Origin: CALLVF01 sp964632205
GTDB lineage: Bacteria; Patescibacteriota; Microgenomatia; UBA1406; GWC2-37-13
Reading direction: 5' to 3'
NCBI GenBank assembly: GCA_964632205.1
Contig: CAZWBE010000023.1
Span: forward strand, 1 to 5,426
DNA length: 5,426 nt
Both the position numbers and the translations under genes were made by a program. Below are positions 1 through 5,340 of the stretch, in pieces. The notes beneath the pieces were generated by a model. The model made no database searches and was not told the origin of the DNA. It was given only the letters and a program-made list of their open reading frames with translations. The stretch's first letter is position 1; each line of letters opens with the position of its first letter.

Positions 1-5
1 TTTTT

Positions 6-74
6 GGTTTTATTTACACATCCTCCCGTCCTTAAACAAGGACAATGAAAAGGAGGATAATGGTAAATAAAACC
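6..74. other. Three-tiered inverted repeat, possible structured RNA leader
   Basis: This 69-nt element folds on itself in three nested perfect stems. The outer stem is GGTTTTATTTAC (6-17) with GTAAATAAAACC (63-74). The middle stem is ATCCTCC (20-26) with GGAGGAT (52-58). The apical stem is GTCCTT (28-33) with AAGGAC (38-43), closed by the loop AAAC. Together they give 25 base pairs with asymmetric internal loops. Neither strand has a clean U-run directly after it, so it is not a typical intrinsic terminator. A strong minus-strand promoter lies about 25 nt upstream of it, so it would sit in the 5' leader of a leftward transcript, or be a small RNA. It could also be a MITE-like element with 12-bp terminal inverted repeats. 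The stems are certain; the role is not known. Confidence 0.6.
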
Positions 75-98
75 GTTTTGCTCATATTTTAGATTGCT

Positions 99-126
99 AT
101 TTTAACAAAGATTTTTATTTTGTCAA
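99..126 (-). promoter_or_regulatory. Strong sigma-70-type promoter reading leftward out of the window
   Basis: On the minus strand a perfect -35 box TTGACA (126-121) is followed by a 16-nt spacer and a -10 box TAAAAT (104-99), one mismatch from consensus. TGT immediately precedes the -10 box, giving an extended -10 (TGn). The expected start point is near position 92. The promoter begins about 10 nt after the acylphosphatase stop codon, so it starts a new unit rather than serving that gene. The transcript would carry the 6-74 hairpin in its first 90 nt and then enter a gene or RNA beyond the left edge. Confidence 0.65.
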
Positions 127-135
127 GGGGATTTT

Positions 136-435
136 TTATTTTATGATGGTAAAATCGTCAAAAATCTCCTTAGGGTCTTGCCAGATAACCTCAACCTCAT
201 CAACCCGGGCAACTGGTGGGCCTTTTTTTAAAAGGTCAACCATCTGTTTAACCATCTCTTCTTCTGCCTGAATTAAAGCCTCAACACCGCCACTGGTACC
301 AAAAATTTCCGGTTTATCATAGACATTTCTTACCCAACCTTTAACACCTAAAATCTTTGCTTGAATTTTTGTCCAAGCGCGAAAACCAACGCCAATAACA
401 TCACCTTTAATGTAAAGATGGGCTTGTTTTAACAT
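136..435 (-). CDS. acyP: Acylphosphatase
   Basis: This 99-aa protein is a small cytosolic acylphosphatase, which hydrolyses the carboxyl-phosphate bond of acyl phosphates such as 1,3-bisphosphoglycerate or carbamoyl phosphate. The length matches the family (about 90-100 aa), so the gene is intact. The signature GVGFR (residues 15-19) supplies the phosphate-binding loop and catalytic Arg19. GWVRN (33-37) supplies the second catalytic residue, Asn37. The 18-residue spacing between Arg and Asn is that of known acylphosphatases. The C-terminal part (VDEVEVIWQ, followed by an FTII strand) fits the last beta strands of the ferredoxin-like fold. The ATG at 433-435 has no Shine-Dalgarno but has a TATAAT 25 nt upstream. 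It is transcribed in the same direction as the TPR gene 73 bp upstream. The family call is secure; the physiological substrate is unknown. Confidence 0.93.
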   Translation of the reverse strand: MLKQAHLYIKGDVIGVGFRAWTKIQAKILGVKGWVRNVYDKPEIFGTSGGVEALIQAEEEMVKQMVDLLKKGPPVARVDEVEVIWQDPKEIFDDFTIIK

Positions 436-460
436 AAAAATTTCAATTTATTTTAATTAA

Positions 461-490
461 ATTATACCTAAAAAATTAGATAAAGGTAAA
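461..490 (-). promoter_or_regulatory. Probable promoter of the acylphosphatase gene
   Basis: A perfect TATAAT lies at 466-461 on the minus strand, 25 nt from the ATG at 435. A weak -35 candidate TTTACC (490-485; 4 of 6 consensus positions) sits 18 nt upstream of it. The predicted leader is about 19 nt, purely A/T-rich, with no Shine-Dalgarno. The acylphosphatase gene can therefore be transcribed independently of the TPR gene behind it. Confidence 0.5.
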
Positions 491-508
491 ACGATGTTGT
501 TTTAAGAT

Positions 509-997
509 TCAATCTTGGCTATGAATGTTGGGATCGATTGCTCGTGCTCTTTCTAAATACTTCTGAGCTTTAATTTTATCCCCCATTTCATTATAAAGTA
601 AATAAAGATTATATAAAACATCTCTTGCCTTTGGGTTTTTTTCCAATATTTGTTCAAGTTTTTTTACCATCTGTTTTCTTTGCCTTTCTTTGGCAAAAAC
701 TTCCTCGTCAATGCTTTTTCCATAAATTTTTTTATATTTTTCCAGTTCTTGAGAAAACTGGGGAAGGGTTTTGATTTTTTCCAAAAACTCAATCACTGCT
801 TTTTTGTCGTTATCAACCAACCGGAAAAAAAGAGGCGAGATAAGTTGGCTAAAAAATATATTAGCAAACAAGAATGAAAAAATAATAATAATGAAAAATA
901 GTTTTAAAATTTTATCTTTTTGTGGCAGATTTTTGATTTTTGATTTTTGACCATGCCTGCTGACAGGCAGGTGTTTGATGTTTTTTTTACCCTTCAT
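509..997 (-). CDS. Membrane-anchored protein with a C-terminal TPR motif, function unknown
   Basis: I do not recognise a named family for this 162-aa protein. It starts with a very basic cytoplasmic tail (1-30), followed by one strongly hydrophobic segment (about 31-53, with FFIIIIF at 34-40). The positive residues before this segment predict an N-in, C-out topology without signal cleavage. The outer part (60-162) is charged and helical. Residues about 122-157 resemble one tetratricopeptide repeat: the NPKARDVLYNLYLLYNEMGD stretch followed by AQKYLERARAIDPN. TPRs bind other proteins, so an envelope scaffold role is possible but is only inference. Residues 9-23 are encoded by repeat DNA, a GC-rich palindrome plus (ATCAAAA)n. 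The ATG at 997 is supported by a TATAAT 6 nt upstream, suggesting a leaderless mRNA. It lies divergent to the VirD4-like gene. Confidence 0.72.
   Translation of the reverse strand: MKGKKNIKHLPVSRHGQKSKIKNLPQKDKILKLFFIIIIFSFLFANIFFSQLISPLFFRLVDNDKKAVIEFLEKIKTLPQFSQELEKYKKIYGKSIDEEVFAKERQRKQMVKKLEQILEKNPKARDVLYNLYLLYNEMGDKIKAQKYLERARAIDPNIHSQD
928..950 (-). repeat. (ATCAAAA)n heptamer repeat inside the TPR gene
   Basis: On the plus strand GATTTTT occurs three times in tandem plus GA (928-950), so the coding strand reads AAAAATC three times. In frame it encodes the QKSKIKN part of the protein's basic N-terminal tail (residues 17-23). The same heptamer occurs in the oxidoreductase gene at 4121-4148. 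Confidence 0.85.
954..971. repeat. Short GC-rich palindrome inside the TPR gene
   Basis: TGCCTG (954-959) and CAGGCA (964-969) form a 6-bp stem around the loop CTGA. An alternative register pairs CCTGC (956-960) with GCAGG (967-971). The element is GC-rich in an otherwise AT-rich gene and encodes about residues 10-15 (LPVSRH). It abuts the heptamer repeat, so the two look like one inserted composite. I recall similar CCTGCC/GGCAGG palindromes as frequent in Parcubacteria genomes, but cannot verify that here. Confidence 0.55.
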
Positions 998-1003
998 GTT
1001 TTT

Positions 1004-1009
1004 ATTATA
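1004..1009 (-). promoter_or_regulatory. -10 box of the TPR gene, probably leaderless
   Basis: A perfect TATAAT on the minus strand ends 6 nt before the ATG at 997. Transcription would then start at or within a base or two of the ATG, leaving no room for a ribosome binding site. No good -35 box is seen at 16-18 nt spacing (TTAAAA at best). Confidence 0.55.
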
Positions 1010-1056
1010 TAGATTTTTTTAAATTTTTTTAATTACGTTGAGTGTGGTATCTAAAC

Positions 1057-1081
1057 AACGATCGTGCAGAGATGTACATAA
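1057..1081 (+). repeat. 25-bp direct repeat, left copy beside the gap
   Basis: This 25-mer begins AACGATCGTG and ends GTACATAA. It forms the exact end of the left contig and is identical to 1182-1206, the exact start of the right contig. It either marks an unmerged contig overlap or a repeat unit that broke the assembly. Confidence 0.9.
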
Positions 1082-1181
1082 NNNNNNNNNNNNNNNNNNN
1101 NNNNNNNNNNNNNNNNNNNNNNNNNNNNNNNNNNNNNNNNNNNNNNNNNNNNNNNNNNNNNNNNNNNNNNNNNNNNNNNNN
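1082..1181. other. Assembly gap (100 N)
   Basis: The run is exactly 100 Ns, the conventional placeholder length, so the true gap size is unknown. With identical 25-mers on both sides, the real distance may be negative (an overlap of 25 bp) or may hide more repeat copies. Confidence 0.97.
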
Positions 1182-1206
1182 AACGATCGTGCAGAGATGT
1201 ACATAA
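1182..1206 (+). repeat. 25-bp direct repeat, right copy beside the gap
   Basis: This copy is identical to 1057-1081 over all 25 bases and in the same orientation. The sequence then continues as CTTATTTTAAAG. No third copy exists in the known sequence. Confidence 0.9.
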
Positions 1207-1304
1207 CTTATTTTAAAGTTTATCATTTTAACAAAACATAACTTTAATAATAGTTAACTAACCTACGTTGAGAGTTGTTTAAAATTAAAGAGGTTAAATT
1301 CTCC

Positions 1305-1332
1305 TTATAAAAAAGTTTAAAAATATTATAAT
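1305..1332 (+). promoter_or_regulatory. Promoter of the VirD4-like gene, probably leaderless
   Basis: A perfect TATAAT (1327-1332) ends 6 nt before the ATG at 1339, the same spacing as in the divergent TPR gene. A weak -35 candidate TTATAA (1305-1310; 4 of 6 positions) sits 16 nt upstream. Transcription should begin at about the ATG, which also supports that start codon. Confidence 0.55.
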
Positions 1333-1338
1333 TTTTCT

Positions 1339-3690
1339 ATGGAAGAAAATTTGTCTTTAGTTATTGACCGTTTAGTTACTATCGGATTGGCTTTGGTGGC
1401 AGCTCTTTTGGCCGCCGGTTTAACTTTGATTATTTTTTACCTTATTCTTATCTATCTTCGCTTGAAAAAAAGAGAGGAGATATCTTTAGAGATGGTGACT
1501 TTAGAGATAAAATTACCCAAAGAAAATGAGATTAAAATTGATGCCGCTGAGCAAATGTTTGCCTCATTTTCCTCTTTAAAAAAATCCGGCTGGCTTTCAT
1601 TTTTAGATTTGGATGATGTTTTAGCTTTTGAAATTGTTGGTAAAAAAGCTGACATTCGCTTTTATGTAGCCGCCCCCGCTCGGATTATTGATTTGGTGGA
1701 GAAGACGATTTATAGTTACTATCCCAACGCTGATATAGAAAAAGTTGATGAGCCCAATATTTTTTCTGAGGAAGGAAAAGTGGCTTTTGGGGCTTTAGTT
1801 AGTAAAGAGGCCGCCTATCTGCCCTTTAAAGTTTATAAAGATTTAAGCGTTGATCCTCTCAACCCCATCACCTCGGCTGTCTCCAAAATGGGAGAAGATG
1901 AGGGAGCGATGATTCAAATTTTGATTCGGCCGGCCCAGTCAAAATGGCAGAAATTAGGAAAAAGCTATGTGGCTTCAACTAAAAAAAATGAAGCCAATCC
2001 CGAGAAGGCGACTTTTAAAACCGATCCCAAAACCCTAGAGAAGATTGAGGATAAATGCACTAAACCCGGCTTTGAAACCTGTATTCGTTTTGTCGTTTCT
2101 GCCAAAACCAAAGAATTAGCCCAGATGCATCTTCGCAATATCAAAACCAGTTTTGCTCAATTTAATGGTGATTTAAACGGTTTAAAAGGAGCAAAAATCC
2201 TTTTTGCCGGAGGTTTTATGATTAATTTTATTTATAAATTTTTTCCTGTTGTTGAGTTGCCTTTTTTCAAATCAGTCTCTATTTTATCAAGTGATGAGTT
2301 GGCGACGATTTTTCATTTTCCCAACAAAAGCGTTGAGACACCTCATATTCATTGGTTAAAAGCTAAAACCGCCCCAGTTCCTGCCGAGGTACCGACCGAG
2401 GGAGGAACAATGATTGGTTTTGGTTATTATCGAGGGGTGAGACGGCCGGTTCATATTGCCTTTGATGATAGACGACGCCACGTTTATATTATTGGTAAAA
2501 CCGGTGTTGGTAAATCGGTTTTACTTCATGATATGGCGGTGCAAGACATTAAAGCCGGTCATGGCGTTTGCGTCATTGATCCCCATGGTGATTTAATTGA
2601 TGATGTTGTCAAATATATTCCTCCTCAACGAGCCGAGGACGTCATTTATTTTGACCCCTCCGATACCGAGCGACCGATGGGGCTTAATCTTTTGGAGGCG
2701 AAAACAGAGGAGCAAAAGCACTTCATCACCACTGCTATTATCAATCTGATGTACAAACTTTATGATCCCCAAAGAACCGGCATTATTGGCCCACGGTTTG
2801 AGCATGCCGTGCGCAACGCCATGTTAACAGTAATGTCAGAGGCAGGGACAACATTTGTTGAGGTAGTCCGTTGTTTAACCGATCCCAAATATGTTCAAGA
2901 GCTTTTGCCAAAAGTAACCGATCCAATTGTCCGCCGATATTGGACTGATCAGATTGCCCAAACATCAGACTTTCATAAAAGCGAGGTTTTGGATTATATT
3001 GTTTCTAAATTTGGTCGTTTCGTCACCAATAAAACAATGAGAAATATTATTGGTCAATCGGTTTCCGCTTTTGATTTTAGAAAAGTGATGGATGAGGGAA
3101 AAATTTTATTAATTAATCTATCAAAGGGGAAATTAGGTGAGGAAAACTCTTCTTTTTTAGGTTTGGTTTTGATTCCGAAAATATTAGTGGCGGCGATGAG
3201 TCGGCAGGAGATACCAGAGCCGCAGCGTCGAGATTTTTATCTGTATGTTGATGAGTTTCAAAATTTTGCCACGCCGGATTTTGCCACGATTTTATCGGAG
3301 GCGCGAAAATATCATTTAAATTTGACAGTGGCCAACCAGTTTATTGGTCAGATGGAGGAGGAGGTAAAAAATGCTGTTTTTGGCAATGTCGGAACATTGA
3401 TTACATTTCGGGTGGGAGTGACCGATGCTTCTTATTTACAACGAGAATACCAACCGGTTTTTAGCGAGTCAGATTTAATCAATGTTGAGCGCTTTCATGC
3501 CTATATGAAAACCATTGTTGGCAATGAACCAGTAACACCGTTTTCTGTCGATTTAACCAAAGATATGACCAAGTTTAAAGCCGGCGCCAATGAAAAAATT
3601 GCCCAAGCGGTTATTCAACTTTCTCGGCTTAAATACGGTCGACCAAAAGAGTTAGTTGAGGCAGAGATTGCCCAGCGAGCCAGATTGTAA
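1339..3690 (+). CDS. Membrane-anchored VirD4/TraG-like DNA-translocating ATPase
   Basis: This 783-aa protein belongs to the VirD4/TraG/HerA group of hexameric P-loop pumps that move DNA or nucleoprotein across membranes. A long hydrophobic segment (about 12-40) followed by RLKKR anchors it with the bulk in the cytoplasm. Residues about 45-340 form an N-terminal region of unassigned function, which I tentatively recall as the DUF8128 type of Patescibacteria. The motor follows: Walker A GKTGVGKS (386-393, Lys392), then DPHGDL, which is typical of this family. Walker B is LYVDEF (635-640) with Asp638 and catalytic Glu639. The motif ANQF (665-668) provides the Gln sensor. The gene is complete. 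No relaxase, VirB4 or VirB6 gene lies nearby, so its partners are unknown. The ATG at 1339 fits the leaderless promoter and places the membrane helix correctly. The family is secure; the role in secretion, conjugation or DNA uptake is open. Confidence 0.9.
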   Translation: MEENLSLVIDRLVTIGLALVAALLAAGLTLIIFYLILIYLRLKKREEISLEMVTLEIKLPKENEIKIDAAEQMFASFSSLKKSGWLSFLDLDDVLAFEIVGKKADIRFYVAAPARIIDLVEKTIYSYYPNADIEKVDEPNIFSEEGKVAFGALVSKEAAYLPFKVYKDLSVDPLNPITSAVSKMGEDEGAMIQILIRPAQSKWQKLGKSYVASTKKNEANPEKATFKTDPKTLEKIEDKCTKPGFETCIRFVVSAKTKELAQMHLRNIKTSFAQFNGDLNGLKGAKILFAGGFMINFIYKFFPVVELPFFKSVSILSSDELATIFHFPNKSVETPHIHWLKAKTAPVPAEVPTEGGTMIGFGYYRGVRRPVHIAFDDRRRHVYIIGKTGVGKSVLLHDMAVQDIKAGHGVCVIDPHGDLIDDVVKYIPPQRAEDVIYFDPSDTERPMGLNLLEAKTEEQKHFITTAIINLMYKLYDPQRTGIIGPRFEHAVRNAMLTVMSEAGTTFVEVVRCLTDPKYVQELLPKVTDPIVRRYWTDQIAQTSDFHKSEVLDYIVSKFGRFVTNKTMRNIIGQSVSAFDFRKVMDEGKILLINLSKGKLGEENSSFLGLVLIPKILVAAMSRQEIPEPQRRDFYLYVDEFQNFATPDFATILSEARKYHLNLTVANQFIGQMEEEVKNAVFGNVGTLITFRVGVTDASYLQREYQPVFSESDLINVERFHAYMKTIVGNEPVTPFSVDLTKDMTKFKAGANEKIAQAVIQLSRLKYGRPKELVEAEIAQRARL

Positions 3691-3752
3691 GACAAAATTG
3701 TCATTTAACAATGATGATTAAAAGTTAATAAAAAAACAAAAAACAATTTTTT

Positions 3753-4499
3753 ATGTTGACTATTTATAAAACCCAGTTAATTGATAAGAAAGAACTGGTC
3801 AAAGATATTTTTCTTTTGCGCTTTCAATTAATTGAGCCTAAAGAAATAAATTTTAAAGCCGGGCAATATTTAATTTTAAGAGTTAATGATCAAGCCCGGC
3901 TTTATTCAATCGCCTCACCTGATGACCAAAAAGATTCTTTTGAGTTGTTGGTGCAAATCGTTCCAGGAGGAACCGCCTCGACTTATCTGGATAATCTCAA
4001 GATTGCTGATGAGGTCGTTTTTCAAGGACCAGCCGGGATGTTTACCCTAAAAGAGACTCCGAGAGGAAAAATCTTTTTAGCCACCGGGACTGGCCTGGCG
4101 CCGATAAGATCAATTTTATTATCAAAAATCAAATATCAAAAATCAAAAATAGATGTTGAAAATGAAAAATTTTATTTATTTTGGGGTGTGCGTTATTTTT
4201 CTGATGTCTATTTACTGGAGGAGTTAAAACAATTAAGCGCTATGAGGCAAGAAAGATTTATCTTCAAAATCTGCCTTTCCCGCGAGAAAAATCTTGAGAT
4301 GATACCGGAGGGGGAGAGAGGGTATTTTGGTCTTGGTTATGTTACCCATGAGCTTGAGCGGGAAATTAGAGAGAGAGGGTTGGAAATTGGCAATTTTGAT
4401 TTTTATCTTTGCGGTTCGCGGATGGTTGTTGAGTCACTTCGTCAGTTTTTAAAAGAAAAGGGTGTTCCCCAAAATCAGGTTTTTTTTGAGAAATTTTAG
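3753..4499 (+). CDS. FAD/NAD(P)H-dependent oxidoreductase, ferredoxin reductase family
   Basis: This 248-aa protein has the two-domain ferredoxin-NADP+ reductase fold without a [2Fe-2S] domain. It would pass electrons between NAD(P)H and a partner protein through FAD. The FAD domain (about 1-100) carries RLYSIAS (49-55), the family's RxYS flavin motif, and GGTAS (72-76), which contacts the FAD phosphates. The NAD(P) domain (about 104-248) carries ATGTGLAP (110-117), WGVR (144-147), an LSRE motif often linked to NADPH preference, and CGSRMV (220-225). It ends in an aromatic residue, Phe248, as many family members do. Residues about 124-133 between the first NAD-binding helix and the next strand come from a heptamer repeat. 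It lies 62 bp downstream of the ATPase gene on the same strand and may be cotranscribed; no Shine-Dalgarno or clear -10 precedes it. The electron partner is unknown. Confidence 0.88.
   Translation: MLTIYKTQLIDKKELVKDIFLLRFQLIEPKEINFKAGQYLILRVNDQARLYSIASPDDQKDSFELLVQIVPGGTASTYLDNLKIADEVVFQGPAGMFTLKETPRGKIFLATGTGLAPIRSILLSKIKYQKSKIDVENEKFYLFWGVRYFSDVYLLEELKQLSAMRQERFIFKICLSREKNLEMIPEGERGYFGLGYVTHELEREIRERGLEIGNFDFYLCGSRMVVESLRQFLKEKGVPQNQVFFEKF
4121..4148 (+). repeat. (ATCAAAA)n heptamer repeat inside the oxidoreductase gene
   Basis: Four tandem heptamers, ATCAAAA-ATCAAAT-ATCAAAA-ATCAAAA, lie on the coding strand. In frame they encode SKIKYQKSKI, in a loop between the helix after the GTG motif and the strand FYLFWG. 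A loop position fits tolerance of an insertion. This is the same repeat on the same (coding) strand as in the TPR gene; a shorter related run lies at 4570-4590. Confidence 0.85.
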
Positions 4500-4526
4500 C
4501 GTTTTTCAGCGCCTTGCCAAGCCCCA

Positions 4527-4549
4527 CCTACGACCTGCCAGGTCGTAGG
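4527..4549. repeat. REP-like palindrome, copy 1, downstream of the RAYT gene
   Basis: An 11-bp arm CCTACGACCTG and its exact complement surround a single central C (23 bp). The 19-bp core TACGACCTGCCAGGTCGTA recurs in inverted orientation at 5321-5339. It sits between the convergent oxidoreductase and transposase genes. Outside it, TTTTAGCG with T (4494-4502) can pair with ACGCT-CTAAAA (4562-4572) with a 2-nt bulge, which may mark the wider unit. There is no adjacent U-run, so termination is possible but not shown. Confidence 0.8.
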
Positions 4550-4573
4550 GAGGTTGTTATGACGCTCTAAAAA

Positions 4574-5221
4574 TCAATCAAAAATCAATTTTTTTATCAA
4601 TTTTAATTTTCGTTGATAATCTTTTCTGTTCTCAACAAATTTTTGGTAATCTTCAGGGCGGCTGATGGTAATTTCAGGTAAAAATTTTTTGAGAAGTGAG
4701 GAATGAGTGATAATAGTTTGATAGGAGGAAAATTGCCAGTTTTGAGGATGAGTAACTAAACCGGCGCTGGTTGGGTTCAGATGAATATAACGAGTAAGGT
4801 GAAGTAGTTGGCCGTTGGTTTTTACTTTCACCGCCTTAAAACTTGACTGCCAAAGGGGGCCTTTGCGATTGAATTGAGTGTTAAAAAAGCGCGTAAAACT
4901 ATTTTCCACATCACTAATGTATTTAGAAAAAACATCATCAACTAAAATTTTCACCAATAAATGATAATGATCAAACATAAGACAATAAGCAATAAACTTG
5001 ACCACCGGACTAGGCCGGGGAAGTAAAACTCTTGGTTCAAAACGCGGGTTGTTTTTAAGAAAGACTCCCAAATTAATTTTAGGGGATAGGTTGTTATAAT
5101 AGTCCAAAGCCTGAAGAAATCGGCGGCTGTTGTTAAAGTCTTTGAAAATACCAAAATTAGCGATACTTTTGTTAAAAATATGAAAAAAATCACCCTTTTT
5201 AAAATAAATTTTCTTCCTCAT
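4574..5221 (-). CDS. REP-associated tyrosine transposase (RAYT, Y1/HUH family)
   Basis: This 215-aa protein is a single-strand DNA nuclease of the IS200/IS605-related TnpA-REP group, which cuts at REP-type hairpins through a covalent tyrosine link. HIFNKS (14-19) near the start matches the family's N-terminal strand. DHYHLLVKI (84-92) is the HUH metal-binding motif, with His85 and His87. GPLWQSSFK (121-129) and RYIHLNP with AGLV (from 144) are diagnostic of RAYTs; Tyr145 is the probable catalytic tyrosine. Length and motifs look intact, so it may be active. The gene is convergent with the oxidoreductase and flanked by two inverted copies of a palindromic core. No Shine-Dalgarno precedes the ATG. 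RAYTs are usually single-copy and do not carry the ends of classic insertion sequences, so a domesticated role is possible. Confidence 0.88.
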   Translation of the reverse strand: MRKKIYFKKGDFFHIFNKSIANFGIFKDFNNSRRFLQALDYYNNLSPKINLGVFLKNNPRFEPRVLLPRPSPVVKFIAYCLMFDHYHLLVKILVDDVFSKYISDVENSFTRFFNTQFNRKGPLWQSSFKAVKVKTNGQLLHLTRYIHLNPTSAGLVTHPQNWQFSSYQTIITHSSLLKKFLPEITISRPEDYQKFVENRKDYQRKLKLIKKLIFD

Positions 5222-5227
5222 GGTTTA

Positions 5228-5256
5228 ATTTTTACCAATAAAAATTAAAATTTCAA
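5228..5256 (-). promoter_or_regulatory. Possible promoter of the RAYT gene
   Basis: On the minus strand TTGAAA (5256-5251) is followed by a 17-nt spacer and AAAAAT (5233-5228), ending 6 nt before the ATG at 5221. The -10 matches consensus at only 4 of 6 positions, but the 6-nt distance equals that of the two clearer leaderless genes. A 12-bp direct repeat (AATTTTTACCAA, 5227-5238 and 5273-5284) overlaps it and could be a binding site. Confidence 0.3.
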
Positions 5257-5319
5257 TGGACTATATGCGACAAATTTTTACCAAAACAATCTCAATTTTA
5301 AAGCATAATGACAATCCGT

Positions 5320-5340
5320 ATACGACCTGGCAGGTCGTAT
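5320..5340. repeat. REP-like palindrome, copy 2, upstream of the RAYT gene
   Basis: ATACGACCTG and its exact complement surround a central G (21 bp). The inner 19 bp are the exact reverse complement of the core of copy 1 (4529-4547), so the two copies bracket the transposase gene in opposite orientations. A G-rich stretch (GGTTGGGTGG) follows at 5341-5350. Confidence 0.8.

Larger units (their letters stand above)
998..1338. other. Divergent intergenic region containing a scaffold gap
   Basis: Apart from 100 Ns, this 341-bp stretch holds the two divergent core promoters at its ends, a duplicated 25-mer beside the gap, and two copies of TACGTTGAG (1034-1042 and 1264-1272). It also holds a TAGTTAACTA palindrome (1251-1260). 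Apparent reading frames across the Ns are artefacts of translating unknown bases. No RNA gene or credible coding region is visible in the known bases. Confidence 0.7.

Noticed and set aside
52..92. Ten-codon plus-strand ORF (MVNKTVLLIF) at 60-92 after GGAGG
   Set aside because: The GGAGG to ATG spacing is only 3 nt, the ORF is tiny, and GGAGG is explained by the hairpin stem. Without conservation it is not a supportable leader peptide.
650..877. 75-codon plus-strand frame opposite the TPR gene
   Set aside because: Its Phe/Lys-rich composition is the antisense image of the Lys/Phe-rich TPR gene, with no recognisable motif or start signal.
1019..1241. Open frames of 61-67 codons spanning the Ns on both strands
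   Set aside because: About half of each is unknown bases; they stay open only because N codons hide stops.
1033..1290. CRISPR array at the scaffold gap
   Set aside because: Only one 25-mer pair is visible, directly abutting the Ns with no intervening spacer. No cas gene is present, and the TACGTTGAG copies do not extend to a convincing 28-37 nt repeat. It cannot be excluded inside the Ns but is not supported.
3691..3752. GACAA-AA-TTGTC and neighbouring small inverted repeats after the ATPase stop
   Set aside because: Stems of 5 bp that are A/T-rich and without a U-run are within chance for this composition, so no terminator is called.
4498..4600. Intrinsic bidirectional terminator between the convergent genes
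   Set aside because: The palindrome is strong, but on the plus strand a U-run comes only about 40 nt later and the minus strand has none directly after the stem. Its inverted copy at 5320 makes a REP-like role the better reading.
5032..5052. GGTTCAAAA resembling a tRNA T-loop
   Set aside because: The flanks do not pair as a T-stem, no acceptor or anticodon arms are found, and it lies inside the transposase coding sequence.
4951..5193. 80-codon minus-strand frame overlapping the transposase gene
   Set aside because: It is an alternative frame of a gene whose own frame holds all the diagnostic RAYT motifs.
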